A DNA stretch of 64,000 nt from Nocardioides alkalitolerans (GTDB lineage: Bacteria; Actinomycetota; Actinomycetes; Propionibacteriales; Nocardioidaceae). Shown piece after piece: positions 15,308-25,212 of this stretch. The position numbers and the translations under genes were made by a program. The stretch is from positions 2,261,501 through 2,325,500 of the forward strand of contig CP116227.1 in the NCBI GenBank assembly GCA_038184435.1, written 5' to 3'. The notes under the pieces were generated by a model. The model saw nothing but the letters and a program-made list of their open reading frames with translations. It did not search any database and was not told the DNA's origin. Within the stretch, counting starts at the first letter, position 1; each line of letters starts with the position of its first letter.

Positions 15308-15372
15308 CAAACCCTAGTAACCCGATCGACAAAACCGCTCTACGCGACCACGTCCCGACCCGAAGGACCACC

Positions 15373-17034
15373 ATGACCATCCCCCGCTCGCCCCGTCGGC
15401 CCCGCGCCGGTCGGGCCGCCACCGCCACCGCCGGACTCCTCGCCACCCTCATGGTGGCCGCCGGCTGCACGGCCGGTGGCGCGCAGAGCCAGGCGGGCGG
15501 CGAGCCGCAGGAGGGGGGCGACCTGGTCTTCCTCATCGACTCGCTCGGCCCGACGTGGATCCCCAACAACTCGTCCATCTCCAGCTTCCAGGGCCACATC
15601 TGGGGCCACCTCGCGGACAAGCTCGTGTACGTCGACGAGAACGGCACCGTCAGCCCCTGGGTCGCCGAGAGCTGGGACCAGAACGAGGACGCCACGCAGT
15701 TCACCCTGAAGCTCAAGGACGGCGTGACCTTCTCGGACGGCAGCCCCGTCGACGCGGCGGCGGTCGTCGCGAACCTCGATATCTGGGCCCGGGGGGACGT
15801 GGAGCGCGGCATCAACCCGATCGGTCTCTTCCCGAAGACCTACGTCGGCGCCGAGGCCCTCGACGACCTGACGGTCCAGGTGGACTTCGACGCGCCCACG
15901 CTGGGCTTCATCCCCACGCTGGGCTACCACGGCTCGATCCTCATCTCCCCCGAGACGCTGGCGGCCCCGGCCGAGGAGCAGGCCGACCTCGCGAACGACA
16001 TCGGCAGCGGCCCGTTCGTCGTGGAGTCCTGGACGGAGGGCGACGAGGTCGTCCTCAAGAAGCGCGAGGACTACGACTGGGCGCCGGAGGCGCTGGACCA
16101 CGACGGTCCGGCCTACCTCGACACCCTCACCTACAAGGTCGTCGCCGAGCCCTCGGTGCGCACGGCGGCCGTGCAGTCCGGCCAGGCACAGGTCGCCTAC
16201 AACCCCTCGCCGCAGGAGCTGGAGTTCTACGGCGAGCAGGGCTTCACCGTCGCCGCCCCGCGCTACCTGGGCTTCGTCAACGGCTACGCGATCAACACCC
16301 AGGTGGCCCCGTTCGACGACGTACGCGTGCGCCAGGCGCTGCAGGTCGGCATCGACCGCGACGAGATCCTGTCCACGGTCTACACCGACGACTGGCTGCC
16401 GGCCGAGTCCTTCATCCAATCCAACGTGCCCGGCGCGACCGACCACAGCGACGCGCTCGTGCACGACGCCGACGCGGCCGCCGCGCTGCTGGACGAGGCC
16501 GGCTGGGTCGAGGGCTCCGACGGCGTGCGCACGAAGGACGGCCAGCGGCTCTCCTTCACGCTCCACCCCAACCCCTACCTGGCCACCTCCCAGGCCGTCG
16601 ACGAGCTCGTCGCCCAGCAGCTCGCCGAGCTCGGCTTCGACGTCGACATCCAGGCGTACGACGTCATCACCTTCGGCGAGCGGGTCTCCTTCGCGAACCC
16701 GAGCATCCCGACCTACGAGGTCACCCGCAGCTTCATCGACGCGGGCACCGTGGCCGGCGTGCTCACCGACGCGGACAACGGCGAGAACTGGTTCAACCTC
16801 GGGCAGAGCGACCCCACCCTGACCGACCTGGCCCAGGGTGTCGCGACCGCGACGACGACCGAGGAGCGCGACCCGGTGCTCGACGAGCTGCAGGGCTACG
16901 TGCTCGACCAGGCCTACTTCGTGCCGCTGACGCAGATCGCGCAGCGTCTCTACCTGCAGTCGCCCGACGTGCAGGGCGTCACCTACAACGGCGTCGCCTA
17001 CGCGAACTACTACACCGCCTGGCTGGCGGAGTGA
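15373..17034 (+). CDS. ABC importer substrate-binding lipoprotein, peptide/nickel (SBP family 5)
   Basis: Captures the substrate outside the membrane for the downstream permeases. The 553 aa protein starts with a lipoprotein signal whose lipobox (VAAGC) puts the lipidated cysteine at C32. Family-5 features follow: GGDLVFLIDS, LADKLVYVDENG, VAESWDQNEDATQFTLKLK, the GVTFSDGSPVDAAAVVANL signature, FDDVRVRQALQVGIDRDEI and AYFVPLTQIAQRLYL. The ATG is preceded by AAGGA. It is the first gene of a six-gene run to 22731 with short gaps or overlaps. The gene set resembles importer / luciferase-like monooxygenase clusters I recall as the KPN_01854/KPN_01858 type, thought to serve sulfur or similar nutrient uptake. 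The substrate is unknown. Confidence 0.92.
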   Translation: MTIPRSPRRPRAGRAATATAGLLATLMVAAGCTAGGAQSQAGGEPQEGGDLVFLIDSLGPTWIPNNSSISSFQGHIWGHLADKLVYVDENGTVSPWVAESWDQNEDATQFTLKLKDGVTFSDGSPVDAAAVVANLDIWARGDVERGINPIGLFPKTYVGAEALDDLTVQVDFDAPTLGFIPTLGYHGSILISPETLAAPAEEQADLANDIGSGPFVVESWTEGDEVVLKKREDYDWAPEALDHDGPAYLDTLTYKVVAEPSVRTAAVQSGQAQVAYNPSPQELEFYGEQGFTVAAPRYLGFVNGYAINTQVAPFDDVRVRQALQVGIDRDEILSTVYTDDWLPAESFIQSNVPGATDHSDALVHDADAAAALLDEAGWVEGSDGVRTKDGQRLSFTLHPNPYLATSQAVDELVAQQLAELGFDVDIQAYDVITFGERVSFANPSIPTYEVTRSFIDAGTVAGVLTDADNGENWFNLGQSDPTLTDLAQGVATATTTEERDPVLDELQGYVLDQAYFVPLTQIAQRLYLQSPDVQGVTYNGVAYANYYTAWLAE

Positions 17035-17044
17035 CGCGGCCCCG

Positions 17045-18043
17045 ATGACCTCCACCACGAACCGGTCCGCAGCCCGCAGGGCCTACGGACGCTACGCCGC
17101 ACGGCGCCTCGCGCAGGCCGTCGCCGTCGTCCTCCTGGCCTACGTCTTCACGTTCCTCGTGATCAGCGTGCTGCCGGGCGACCCCGTCAGCAACGTCCTG
17201 CGCGACCCGCAGAACAACTTCTCCGAGCAGGAGATCGCGCGGATCGTCGCCTACTACGGCCTCGACCAGCCGATCTGGGTGCAGCTGTTCGAGGCGCTGT
17301 CCCGGTTCGTGGTGGGGGACCTCGGGGTCTCCCTCCGCTCCAACCTCCCCGTCTCCGGGCTGCTCGCCGACGTGCTGCCCTCGACCCTGCGCCTCGCCGG
17401 CGCCGCCCTGGTGGTCGCGCTCCTGCTCGCCTTCGCGATCGCCTTCGGGGTGCGCAACCTGCCGGCCCCGCTGGCCCGTCCGCTGCGCGCCTTCCCCTCG
17501 CTCTTCCTCTCGGTCCCGAACTTCCTCATCGGGCTCCTGCTCATCCAGTGGTTCTCGTTCCAGCTCGGCCTGTTCCTGGTGATCGACGCCGAGAGCCCGT
17601 GGGCCACGTTCTTCGCGGCCGTCGCGCTCGGCATCCCGGTCTCGGCGCAGATCGCCGAGGTGCTCATCGCCAACCTCGACCACGAGGCACGCCAGGAGTA
17701 CGCCGCGGTGGCGCGCTCCCGCGGCCTCGGCCGGGCCCGGCTGTTCACGGCCCACCTGCTGAAGCCGTCCTCGCTGCCGGTGGTGACGGTCGTGGCCCTC
17801 ACGGTGGGCGAGCTCCTCGGCGGCTCGCTCATCACCGAGACGATCTTCGGGCGCAACGGCGTCGGCAACCTCGTGCAGCGCTCGGTCGCCACGCAGGACC
17901 TGCCGGTGCTGCAGGCGGTCGTCGCCCTCGCCGCCGTCGTGTTCGTCGTCGTGAACCTCGTGGCCGACCTGGTCTACCCCCTGCTGGACCCGCGCGTGCG
18001 GCTCGACGCCTCCCCCGCGCCCACGAAGGAGGTCTCCGCATGA
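17045..18043 (+). CDS. ABC importer permease, DppB/OppB type
   Basis: First transmembrane subunit of the peptide-type importer. The 332 aa protein has an N-terminal membrane helix (about 22-42), the family block VISVLPGDPVSNVL, an extracytoplasmic part with YGLDQPIWVQLFE and GDLGVSLRS, then five more predicted helices. The ATPase-contacting EAA loop (EYAAVARSRGLGRARLFTAH, about 218-237) sits between helices. It begins 10 bases after the binding-protein stop and overlaps the next permease by ATGA. The pairing with a DppC-type partner and a fused ATPase makes a complete importer. Confidence 0.93.
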   Translation: MTSTTNRSAARRAYGRYAARRLAQAVAVVLLAYVFTFLVISVLPGDPVSNVLRDPQNNFSEQEIARIVAYYGLDQPIWVQLFEALSRFVVGDLGVSLRSNLPVSGLLADVLPSTLRLAGAALVVALLLAFAIAFGVRNLPAPLARPLRAFPSLFLSVPNFLIGLLLIQWFSFQLGLFLVIDAESPWATFFAAVALGIPVSAQIAEVLIANLDHEARQEYAAVARSRGLGRARLFTAHLLKPSSLPVVTVVALTVGELLGGSLITETIFGRNGVGNLVQRSVATQDLPVLQAVVALAAVVFVVVNLVADLVYPLLDPRVRLDASPAPTKEVSA

Positions 18044-18932
18044 CCCTCACCTCGATCTCCACGGGCGGGGAGGCCGCACCGCCGCCCGCGCCCGCCGCCG
18101 AGGCCGGCGGTGGACCGCAGCGGCGCGGCACCCGGCTCGGGCCGTCCCGGGCCCGCGGGGTCCTCGCCCGGCTGCGACCGAGCGTGGTGCTCTCCTTCGC
18201 GGTGGTCGCCGTCGTGCTCGCCTGGTCGGTCGCGCCGACCCTCTTCACGTCCTACGACCCGGCCGTCGGGGTCACGGCCGACTTCTTCCAGCCGCCGAGC
18301 GCGGCGCACTGGTTCGGCACCGACCACCTCGGGCGGGACGTCTACGCCCGGGTCGTGCACGGCACGGCCTCGTCCGTGACGAGCGCACTGGTGGCCGTCG
18401 CGATCGGCCTGCTCGTCGGTGGCTTCGTCGGCCTCCTCGCAGGCTTCCTCGGCGGGCTCGTCGACGTGGTGCTCGCCCGCTTCGTCGACGTGCTGCTCGC
18501 GATCCCGAGCTTCCTGCTCGCGGTCGTCGTGGTCAGCGCCCTCGGCTTCGAGACGATCAACGCCGCCATCGCCACGGGCGTCTCGGCGGTGGCGGTCTTC
18601 GCCCGGGTGATGCGCGCGGAGGTGCTGCGCACGCGCAGCTCCGTCTTCGTGGAGGCGGCCTCCGTGCTCGGCGCGAACCGGTGGCAGGTGCTCACCCGCC
18701 ACGTCCTGCCCAACGCGTCCCGCTCGGTGCTGCAGCTCGCGGTGCTCCAGTTCGGCCTGTCGATCCTCGTCATCGCCGGCCTGGCGTTCCTGGGCTACGG
18801 CGACCCCCCGCCCGCCTCCGACTGGGGCCTGCTGATCTCGGTCGGCAAGGACTACCCGCTCGCCCCCTGGCTCGTCTACGCCCCGGCGATCGTCACCGTC
18901 GCCACCGTCCTCTCCGTGAACAGGATCAGCCG

Positions 18933-18954
<22 letters not shown>
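18040..18954 (+). CDS. ABC importer permease, DppC/OppC type
   Basis: Second membrane subunit. The 304 aa protein has a proline- and glycine-rich N-terminal cytoplasmic tail of about 50 residues, then a first helix, the family motif HWFGTDHLGRDVYARVVHG and five further helices. The EAA loop is VEAASVLGANRWQVLTRHV and the C-terminal block is IAGLAFLGYGDPPPASDWG. The ATG overlaps the previous stop (ATGA) and the end overlaps the ATPase gene by 22 bases, so all are likely on one transcript and coupled in translation. Confidence 0.93.
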
Positions 18955-20596
<1,642 letters not shown>

Positions 20597-20600
<4 letters not shown>

Positions 20601-21700
20601 CGGCGGCTGCTCCCGACACCCTTGCCGGCCCCGCGCGGGTGCCCGCGGCGCGGGCCACGCAGCGACTGGGCTTCAACACCCGGGTGTCGTTCTCCGACGA
20701 GGCCGGTCCGGCCGCGGGGCTCGCGGACGGGGTGCGCCTGTTCGCCGCCGCGGAGGAGCTCGGCTACCAGGCGGGCTGGGCCTACCAGCGCCACTTCGAC
20801 CACTACCTGTCGTCGCCGCTGCCGTTCTTCGCGGCCGTGGGGCAGCGCACCGAGCGCATCACGCTGGGCTCGGCGGTGCTGCCGATGCGCTACCAGGACC
20901 CGGTGCTGCTCGCCGAGGCCGCCGGCACGACCGACCTGCTCGTCGGCGGGCGCCTCGAGCTGGCCCTGTCCGCCGGCGCGACCGCGAGCTGGGACGGGGT
21001 GTTCGGCGCGGTCGAGGTCGACGCGCGTACCGAGGCGCGGCGACGGCTGCGCCGGTTCCTCGACGCCGTGGCGGGCGAGGTGCTGCACGTCGTCGACGGC
21101 GAGGGCCAGGGCGCGCCCGTCGGGACCCCGATCCGCGTGACCCCGCACAGCCCCGGCCTCCGCGGACACCTGCGCCAAGGCGTCACGAGCGCGGGCTCGG
21201 CCGAGCACGCCGCGCGGCTGGGCCTGGGGCTCATCACCGGCACCGTGCTGACCGACGTGCCCGCCGGCCACTCCTTCGGCGAGCACCAGGCGCGCATCAT
21301 CGCGACCTACCGCCGCACCTGGGCGGAGCTGCACGACACCCCGGTCCCGCCCGTCGCCGTCGCCGCCTCCGTGCTGCCCGGCACGAGCGCGGCGCTGCGC
21401 GAGCGGTACGCCGCGTACGACCACCAGCGTCGTACCGAGGGCATGGCGGCATCGCGCCCCGCGGGCGCCCTCACCCCCGTGCAGACGGCGGCACTGCCCG
21501 CCGGGACGGCGATCAGCCCGGTGCACCACGGCGACCCGGACGCCGTCGCCGCCGCGGTGCTCGCCGATCCCGGTATCGCGTCCGCCGACGAGCTGGTGCT
21601 GTTCCTGCCGCCGGCCTTCGACCTGGCCGCGAACGTGCGGCTGCTGCGCGACCTGGCGACCACCGTCGCCCCCGCCCTCGGATGGAGCCCCTCCGCATGA
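20597..21700 (+). CDS. Luciferase-like FMN-dependent monooxygenase in importer operon
   Basis: A 367 aa bacterial-luciferase-fold protein. Visible blocks are QRLGFNTRVSF, the YQAGWAYQRHFDHYLSSPLP active-site region, ERITLGSAVLPMRYQDPVLL and VGGRLELALSAGA. I recall a very similar family (KPN_01858 type) that occurs with substrate-binding protein, permease and ATPase genes, as it does here. A likely role is oxidative breakdown of the imported compound, but the substrate is not known. The GTG start overlaps the ATPase stop by 4 bases, and the stop overlaps the next ATG (ATGA). No flavin reductase gene is found in the cluster. Confidence 0.85.
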
Positions 21701-22731
21701 GCATCCCCTCCCCCCGCCGCTACGTCGTGATCGGCGCCGGCGGCGTCGGGGCCGCGCTGGCCGCGGGACTCACCGACGCGGGTCTCGACGTCGTGCTCGT
21801 CTCGCGGGGCGCGACGCTCGGTGTGGTGCGGGAGCGCGGGCTGCGGTTCACCCACGCGGGCCGCACCCGGGTGCTCGACGTTCCCGTCGCCGGCGGTCCC
21901 GACGAGGTGGGCCTCCGCGCCGGGGACGTCCTCGTGCTTGCCACCAAGTCGCAGGACGCAGCCGCGACGCTGCCGCTGTGGGCCTGGTCGGCGCGTGCCG
22001 ACGGCGGCGTCGGAGCCGACCTGCCCCTCGTGCTGCTCCAGAACGGGCTCGAGGCCGAGCGGATCGCGCTGCGCTACTTCCCCACCGTCGTCGGCGGCGT
22101 CGCCCTCATCGCGGCGCGCCACGTCGTGACCGGTGAGGTCGACGTCGCCAACGCCCCGCGGCTGGGCGAGGTCGTCCTGGGCGCCTACCCCTCGGCCACC
22201 GCCGCGTCGGCGGCTCGGGCGGCGGCTCGGGCGGCGGCTCGGGCGGTCGCGGAGCAGGTGGCCGCGGACCTCGACCGCGCCGGGTGGCTCGCCCAGCACG
22301 TGACGGACATCGAGCGGTGGCTGGCCTGGAAGCTGGTCGCGAGCGTGACCTTCGCGGTCGGCGTGCTCTCCGGCGACGACGACGAGCGCGCTCGGCTGCG
22401 CACCGACCTCGCCGCCGAGGCCCGCGCTGTGCTCGCCGCCGCCGGTCAGGACCCCGCCGACGCTGCACGCGAGCTGGCGCACGACCGGTCCCTGGCCGCG
22501 GTGGCGCCGGGCGCCCACGGACCCGGCCAGCAGTCGCCGTGGCAGGCGTTCGCGCGCGGCGCCGGCAGCGAGGTCGACTTCCTCAACGGCGAGGTCGTCC
22601 TGCTGGGCCGGCTGCACGGCGTACCCACGCCCCTCAACCACGCCGTCCAGACCGTGCTGGGGCGGTCCGCCGCGTTGGGCGAGGGGCCCGGCGTGCACAG
22701 CGTCGCCGACGTACGGGCGCTCACCGGCTGA
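21697..22731 (+). CDS. Ketopantoate-reductase (PanE/ApbA) family dehydrogenase
   Basis: NAD(P)-dependent 2-oxoacid reductase fold, 344 aa. The N-terminal nucleotide-binding motif is VVIGAGGVGAALAAGL (residues 9-24), followed by VLATKSQDAAATLPL, LLQNGLEAERIAL and the C-terminal helical domain ending SEVDFLNGEVVLLGRLHGVPTPLN, which matches the PanE C-terminal signature. The ATG at 21697 is chosen for its ATGA overlap and the GGAG 9 bases upstream; ATG at 21682 is possible. As the last gene of the importer operon it probably reduces a product of the monooxygenase step rather than serving pantothenate synthesis. A run of three AARA repeats (about 172-183) is encoded by a 12-base tandem repeat. 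Confidence 0.85.
   Translation: MSIPSPRRYVVIGAGGVGAALAAGLTDAGLDVVLVSRGATLGVVRERGLRFTHAGRTRVLDVPVAGGPDEVGLRAGDVLVLATKSQDAAATLPLWAWSARADGGVGADLPLVLLQNGLEAERIALRYFPTVVGGVALIAARHVVTGEVDVANAPRLGEVVLGAYPSATAASAARAAARAAARAVAEQVAADLDRAGWLAQHVTDIERWLAWKLVASVTFAVGVLSGDDDERARLRTDLAAEARAVLAAAGQDPADAARELAHDRSLAAVAPGAHGPGQQSPWQAFARGAGSEVDFLNGEVVLLGRLHGVPTPLNHAVQTVLGRSAALGEGPGVHSVADVRALTG
22209..22244 (+). repeat. In-gene 12-bp tandem repeat (three units)
   Basis: GGCGGCTCGGGC occurs three times head to tail inside the PanE-like gene, keeping frame and adding Ala/Arg residues to a helix. It is prone to copy-number change. Confidence 0.8.
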
Positions 22732-22763
22732 TCCTGACCGTGGGCCGGGCGTCCGCGGGCGCA

Positions 22764-22905
22764 GGCCGTGCCCGGGACGTCATGCGCTCCGGCGCCCCGG
22801 GGCCGCGGTTCGCATGACGTCCGCGAGGTGGGCGGTCGCGGGGCGGGGCGAAGTGTGCGGCTGGGACACCCCCGCCCGAGCCGGACCCACCCCAACCGCA
22901 CATTT
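22764..22905 (-). repeat. Intergenic hairpin repeat, copy 3 (opposite orientation)
   Basis: GGACGTCATGCG (22775-22786) and CGCATGACGTCC (22811-22822) form the same perfect 12-base arms as at 9.5 kb. The flanks also match when read on the minus strand (CCCACCTCGC before the arm, CCCGGG after it). AAGTGTGCGG (22851) and CCGCACATTT (22896) make a second small hairpin that shares its sequence with 9431. Confidence 0.8.
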
Positions 22906-22985
22906 CTCGGCTCGATCCCGCCGCCCGCGGCGCGCTCGTGTCCTGAGGGAGGAGGGGCCGCGTCGGAGGAGCGCAGCGGAGGAGA

Positions 22986-23285
22986 CGTGGTCGGGATCGA
23001 CCGAAGGACAGGAGCCCAGAGCGCCGCGGGCACGGCCGAGCGGAGCGAGGCCCAAGCGCACAGCGGCGTGGTCGGGATCGATCGAAGGACAGGAGCCCAG
23101 AGCGCCGCGGGCACGGCCGAGCGGAGCGAGGCCAGAAAGCACCGCGGCCTGTTCTGCGGAACGGATGCACCCGGACCGCCCCTCAGATCGCATCCGTTCC
23201 GTAGAACACGGACCGGTACGCCGCTGGCCCGAACCCGACGCCCGCCGCCCAGAGCGCCGCGGGCACGGCCGAGCGGAGCGAGGCC
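22986..23285. repeat. Intergenic direct repeats, 67-base unit twice plus a 38-base piece
   Basis: Units at 22986-23052 and 23067-23133 differ at one base and recur with a period of 81. A third, shortened copy is at 23248-23285. Each ends in GGCCGAGCGGAGCGAGGCC, itself a near palindrome. The 561-base gap 22732-23292 between convergent genes shows no credible gene, only these repeats and hairpins. Confidence 0.85.
23151..23207. terminator. 18-bp inverted repeat inside the 23-kb repeat region
   Basis: Arms GTTCTGCGGAACGGATGC (23151-23168) and GCATCCGTTCCGTAGAAC (23190-23207) match at 17 of 18 bases around a 21-base loop. It lies between two convergent genes and could end transcription in both directions. 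Confidence 0.5.
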
Positions 23286-23292
23286 AGAGGGC

Positions 23293-24126
23293 TCAGTCCC
23301 CCGTCGCCACCGGCAGGTCGTGGTTGCTCCACTGCGACCAGGAACCCGGGTACAGCGCCGCGTCGACACCGGCCACCGCCAGCGCGGCGACCTGGTGGGC
23401 GGCGGTGACGCCGGAGCCGCAGTAGACGGCGACGGGCCGCGAGCCGTCGGCCCCCAGCGCGGCGAAGCGCGCCCGCAGGGCGTCGGCCGGGAGGAACCGG
23501 CCGACGGCGTCGAGGTTGTCCCCGGTCGGGGCGCCCGTGGCGCCCGGCACGTGGCCGGCCTTCGGGTCGACGGGCTCGACCTCGCCGCGGAACCGCTCGG
23601 GTGCGCGGGCGTCGAGCAGCACGCCGGCGCGCGGGAAGTCGCCGACCGACGCGAGCTCCAGGGTCGGCAGGGCACCGGGCACCAGCTCGACGTCCCCGGG
23701 CTCGGGGACGACGTCGTCCGTGTCCAGCGCTCCGCCGGCGGCGGTCCAGGCCGGCAGCGCGCCGTCGAGGAGCCGGACGTCGGTGACGCCGGCCCAGCGC
23801 AGCAGCCACCACGCGCGGGCGGCTGCGAGGTTGCCGGCGCCGTCGTACGCCACCACGCGGGACCCGCGCCGTACGCCCCAGCGGCGCGCAGCCTCCTGCA
23901 GCGCGGCGACGTCGGGGAGCGGGTGGCGCCCGTCGGTCGGTTCGCCGTGGGCGGCGAGCTCGGTGTCGAGGTCGACGTAGACGGCACCGGGGACGTGCCC
24001 GGTGAGGTAGTCGCCGTGGCCCGGCGGCCCGCCGAGCCGCCAGCGCACGTCGAGCACGACGAGGTCGTCGCCACGGGCGATCTGGGCGGCGAGCTCCGTC
24101 GCGGAGACCAGCACGTCAGAGGTCAT
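23293..24126 (-). CDS. Thiosulfate/3-mercaptopyruvate-type sulfurtransferase (two rhodanese domains)
   Basis: Transfers a sulfane sulfur from a donor to an acceptor through a cysteine persulfide. The 277 aa protein has two rhodanese domains. The first (residues 1-125) has VVLDVRWRLGG and GHVPGAVYVDLD but an aspartate (VVAYDGAG) where the catalytic cysteine would be, as is usual for the non-catalytic half. The second has LLDARAPERFRGE, KAGHVPGA and the catalytic loop YCGSGVTAAH with C236. The ATG at 24126 has an AGG-containing upstream stretch. It follows the LysR gene on the same strand with a 50-base gap made of short GAGGTC repeats. Its place in this island supports a sulfur-handling theme. 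Confidence 0.93.
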   Translation of the reverse strand: MTSDVLVSATELAAQIARGDDLVVLDVRWRLGGPPGHGDYLTGHVPGAVYVDLDTELAAHGEPTDGRHPLPDVAALQEAARRWGVRRGSRVVAYDGAGNLAAARAWWLLRWAGVTDVRLLDGALPAWTAAGGALDTDDVVPEPGDVELVPGALPTLELASVGDFPRAGVLLDARAPERFRGEVEPVDPKAGHVPGATGAPTGDNLDAVGRFLPADALRARFAALGADGSRPVAVYCGSGVTAAHQVAALAVAGVDAALYPGSWSQWSNHDLPVATGD

Positions 24127-24140
24127 GCCTGCATCCTCTC

Positions 24141-24171
24141 CGAGGTCCGAGTCCGAGGTCCGAGGTCCGAC
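24141..24171. repeat. Short tandem repeat between LysR and sulfurtransferase genes
   Basis: CGAGGTC or CGAGTC repeats four times head to tail in the gap. It may affect read-through from the regulator gene or carry no function. Confidence 0.6.
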
Positions 24172-24176
24172 GCCGC

Positions 24177-25061
24177 TCACCCCGCGACCAGCAGGCGCGG
24201 GGCCTGGGAGGTCGCGAAGAAGGCCTCGCCGGCGTCGAGCGCCGTCGCCTCGATGTCCGCGTCGAGACCGCGACGCGCCAGCACGTTGAGCCCGGCGGAG
24301 CCGACCGCGGGCAGGTCGTCGCGCGCGACGACGCCCGACGGGACGCGCCCCGCGACGCTCGGGAGCAGCGCCACGCCGATGCCGGCCCGCACGCCGGCGA
24401 GCACGCCCTCGAGCGTGCTCGACTGCGCGGCGACGGTGACCCGTCGGCCCTCGGCGCCGAGCGCCGCCATCGCCCGCTCGCGCAAGGCGCACGGCTCCTC
24501 GAAGGCCACGAGCTCGATGGTGTCGTCGTCGGGGCCCGGCGGCTGCCACCCGGGGGCGGCGTACCACGACAGCGGCAGCCGGCCGATCTCCCGGCCGCCC
24601 TCGTTGCCCCGGGAGGCCAGCACGAAGGCGAGGTCGATGGCGCCGCGGCCGACCGCGTCCTCGAGCTGGGTCGAGCGGCCGATCTCGAACCGGGTCGCGA
24701 CGCCCGGGAAGGCGTCGGCGAGCGCGCGGATCATCTCGGGCAGGACGTGCTCGGCGGAGTGCTCCGTCGACCCGACCACGACGACCTGCTCCTGGGGCAC
24801 CCGGAGCCGGGCGAGGGCGTCGTCGTGGACCACGAGGATCCGCCGCGCCTCGGCGAGGACCGCGTCGCCCTCGGGCGTGAACCGCATCCCGCGCCCCTCC
24901 TTCGCGAACAGCTTGCGCTTGAGTGCGCGCTCCAGCAGGCGCACGTGCTGGCTCAGCGCGGGCTGGCTGATGTGCCGCGCGGCGGCGGCGCGGCTGAAGC
25001 CGCCGCACTCGGCGATGGCGACGAGGGTGCGGAGGTGCTCGAGGTCGAGGGTGGAGCTCAT
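24177..25061 (-). CDS. LysR-family transcriptional regulator
   Basis: A 294 aa LysR-type regulator, the standard family length. The N-terminal helix-turn-helix is clear: LEHLRTLVAIAECGGFSRAA and SQPALSQHVRLLERAL, followed by the linker helix. The effector domain has VVVGSTEHSAEHVLPEMIRA, IDLAFVLASRG, SWYAAPGW and GVRAGIGVALLPS. The ATG at 25061 is chosen because TATGGT lies 7 bases upstream (leaderless); ATG at 25073 is in frame but lacks support. It diverges from the hydrolase/oxidase pair, and the gap between them holds promoter site C. The regulator is thus the best local candidate for control of the three units sharing that element. Regulation of the island by it is inference. Confidence 0.93.
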   Translation of the reverse strand: MSSTLDLEHLRTLVAIAECGGFSRAAAARHISQPALSQHVRLLERALKRKLFAKEGRGMRFTPEGDAVLAEARRILVVHDDALARLRVPQEQVVVVGSTEHSAEHVLPEMIRALADAFPGVATRFEIGRSTQLEDAVGRGAIDLAFVLASRGNEGGREIGRLPLSWYAAPGWQPPGPDDDTIELVAFEEPCALRERAMAALGAEGRRVTVAAQSSTLEGVLAGVRAGIGVALLPSVAGRVPSGVVARDDLPAVGSAGLNVLARRGLDADIEATALDAGEAFFATSQAPRLLVAG

Positions 25062-25068
25062 GGCCCCG

Positions 25069-25074
25069 ACCATA
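25069..25074 (-). promoter_or_regulatory. Predicted -10 box (leaderless) of the LysR gene
   Basis: Minus-strand TATGGT followed by 7 bases and the ATG at 25061. Confidence 0.45.
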
Positions 25075-25149
25075 GGTGACTTAGTGGACCGGATTAGTAG
25101 ATCTTGCGATGCGGACATCCGTCTCACGTCGGCACGCCACGACGTTCCG

Positions 25150-25205
25150 GATCGGTACCCATCACCGACCACTGTTGGACACCGCACCGCCCCCGGCCGG
25201 AGGCT
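25150..25205 (+). promoter_or_regulatory. Shared promoter element, site C (hydrolase/oxidase operon)
   Basis: GATCG (25150), CATC (25160), TTGGAC (-35, 25175-25180), a 19-base spacer and a weak GAGGCT (-10, 25200-25205). The ATG follows 7 bases later. The upstream blocks align base for base with sites A and B. Confidence 0.6.
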
Positions 25206-25212
25206 GTCGCGC

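Noticed and set aside
22768..23200. Open frames in both directions within the 22.7-23.3 kb gap
   Set aside because: Their translations simply repeat the 67-base unit (for example SAVPAALWAPVLRS) and lack starts with signals; the region is repeat DNA.
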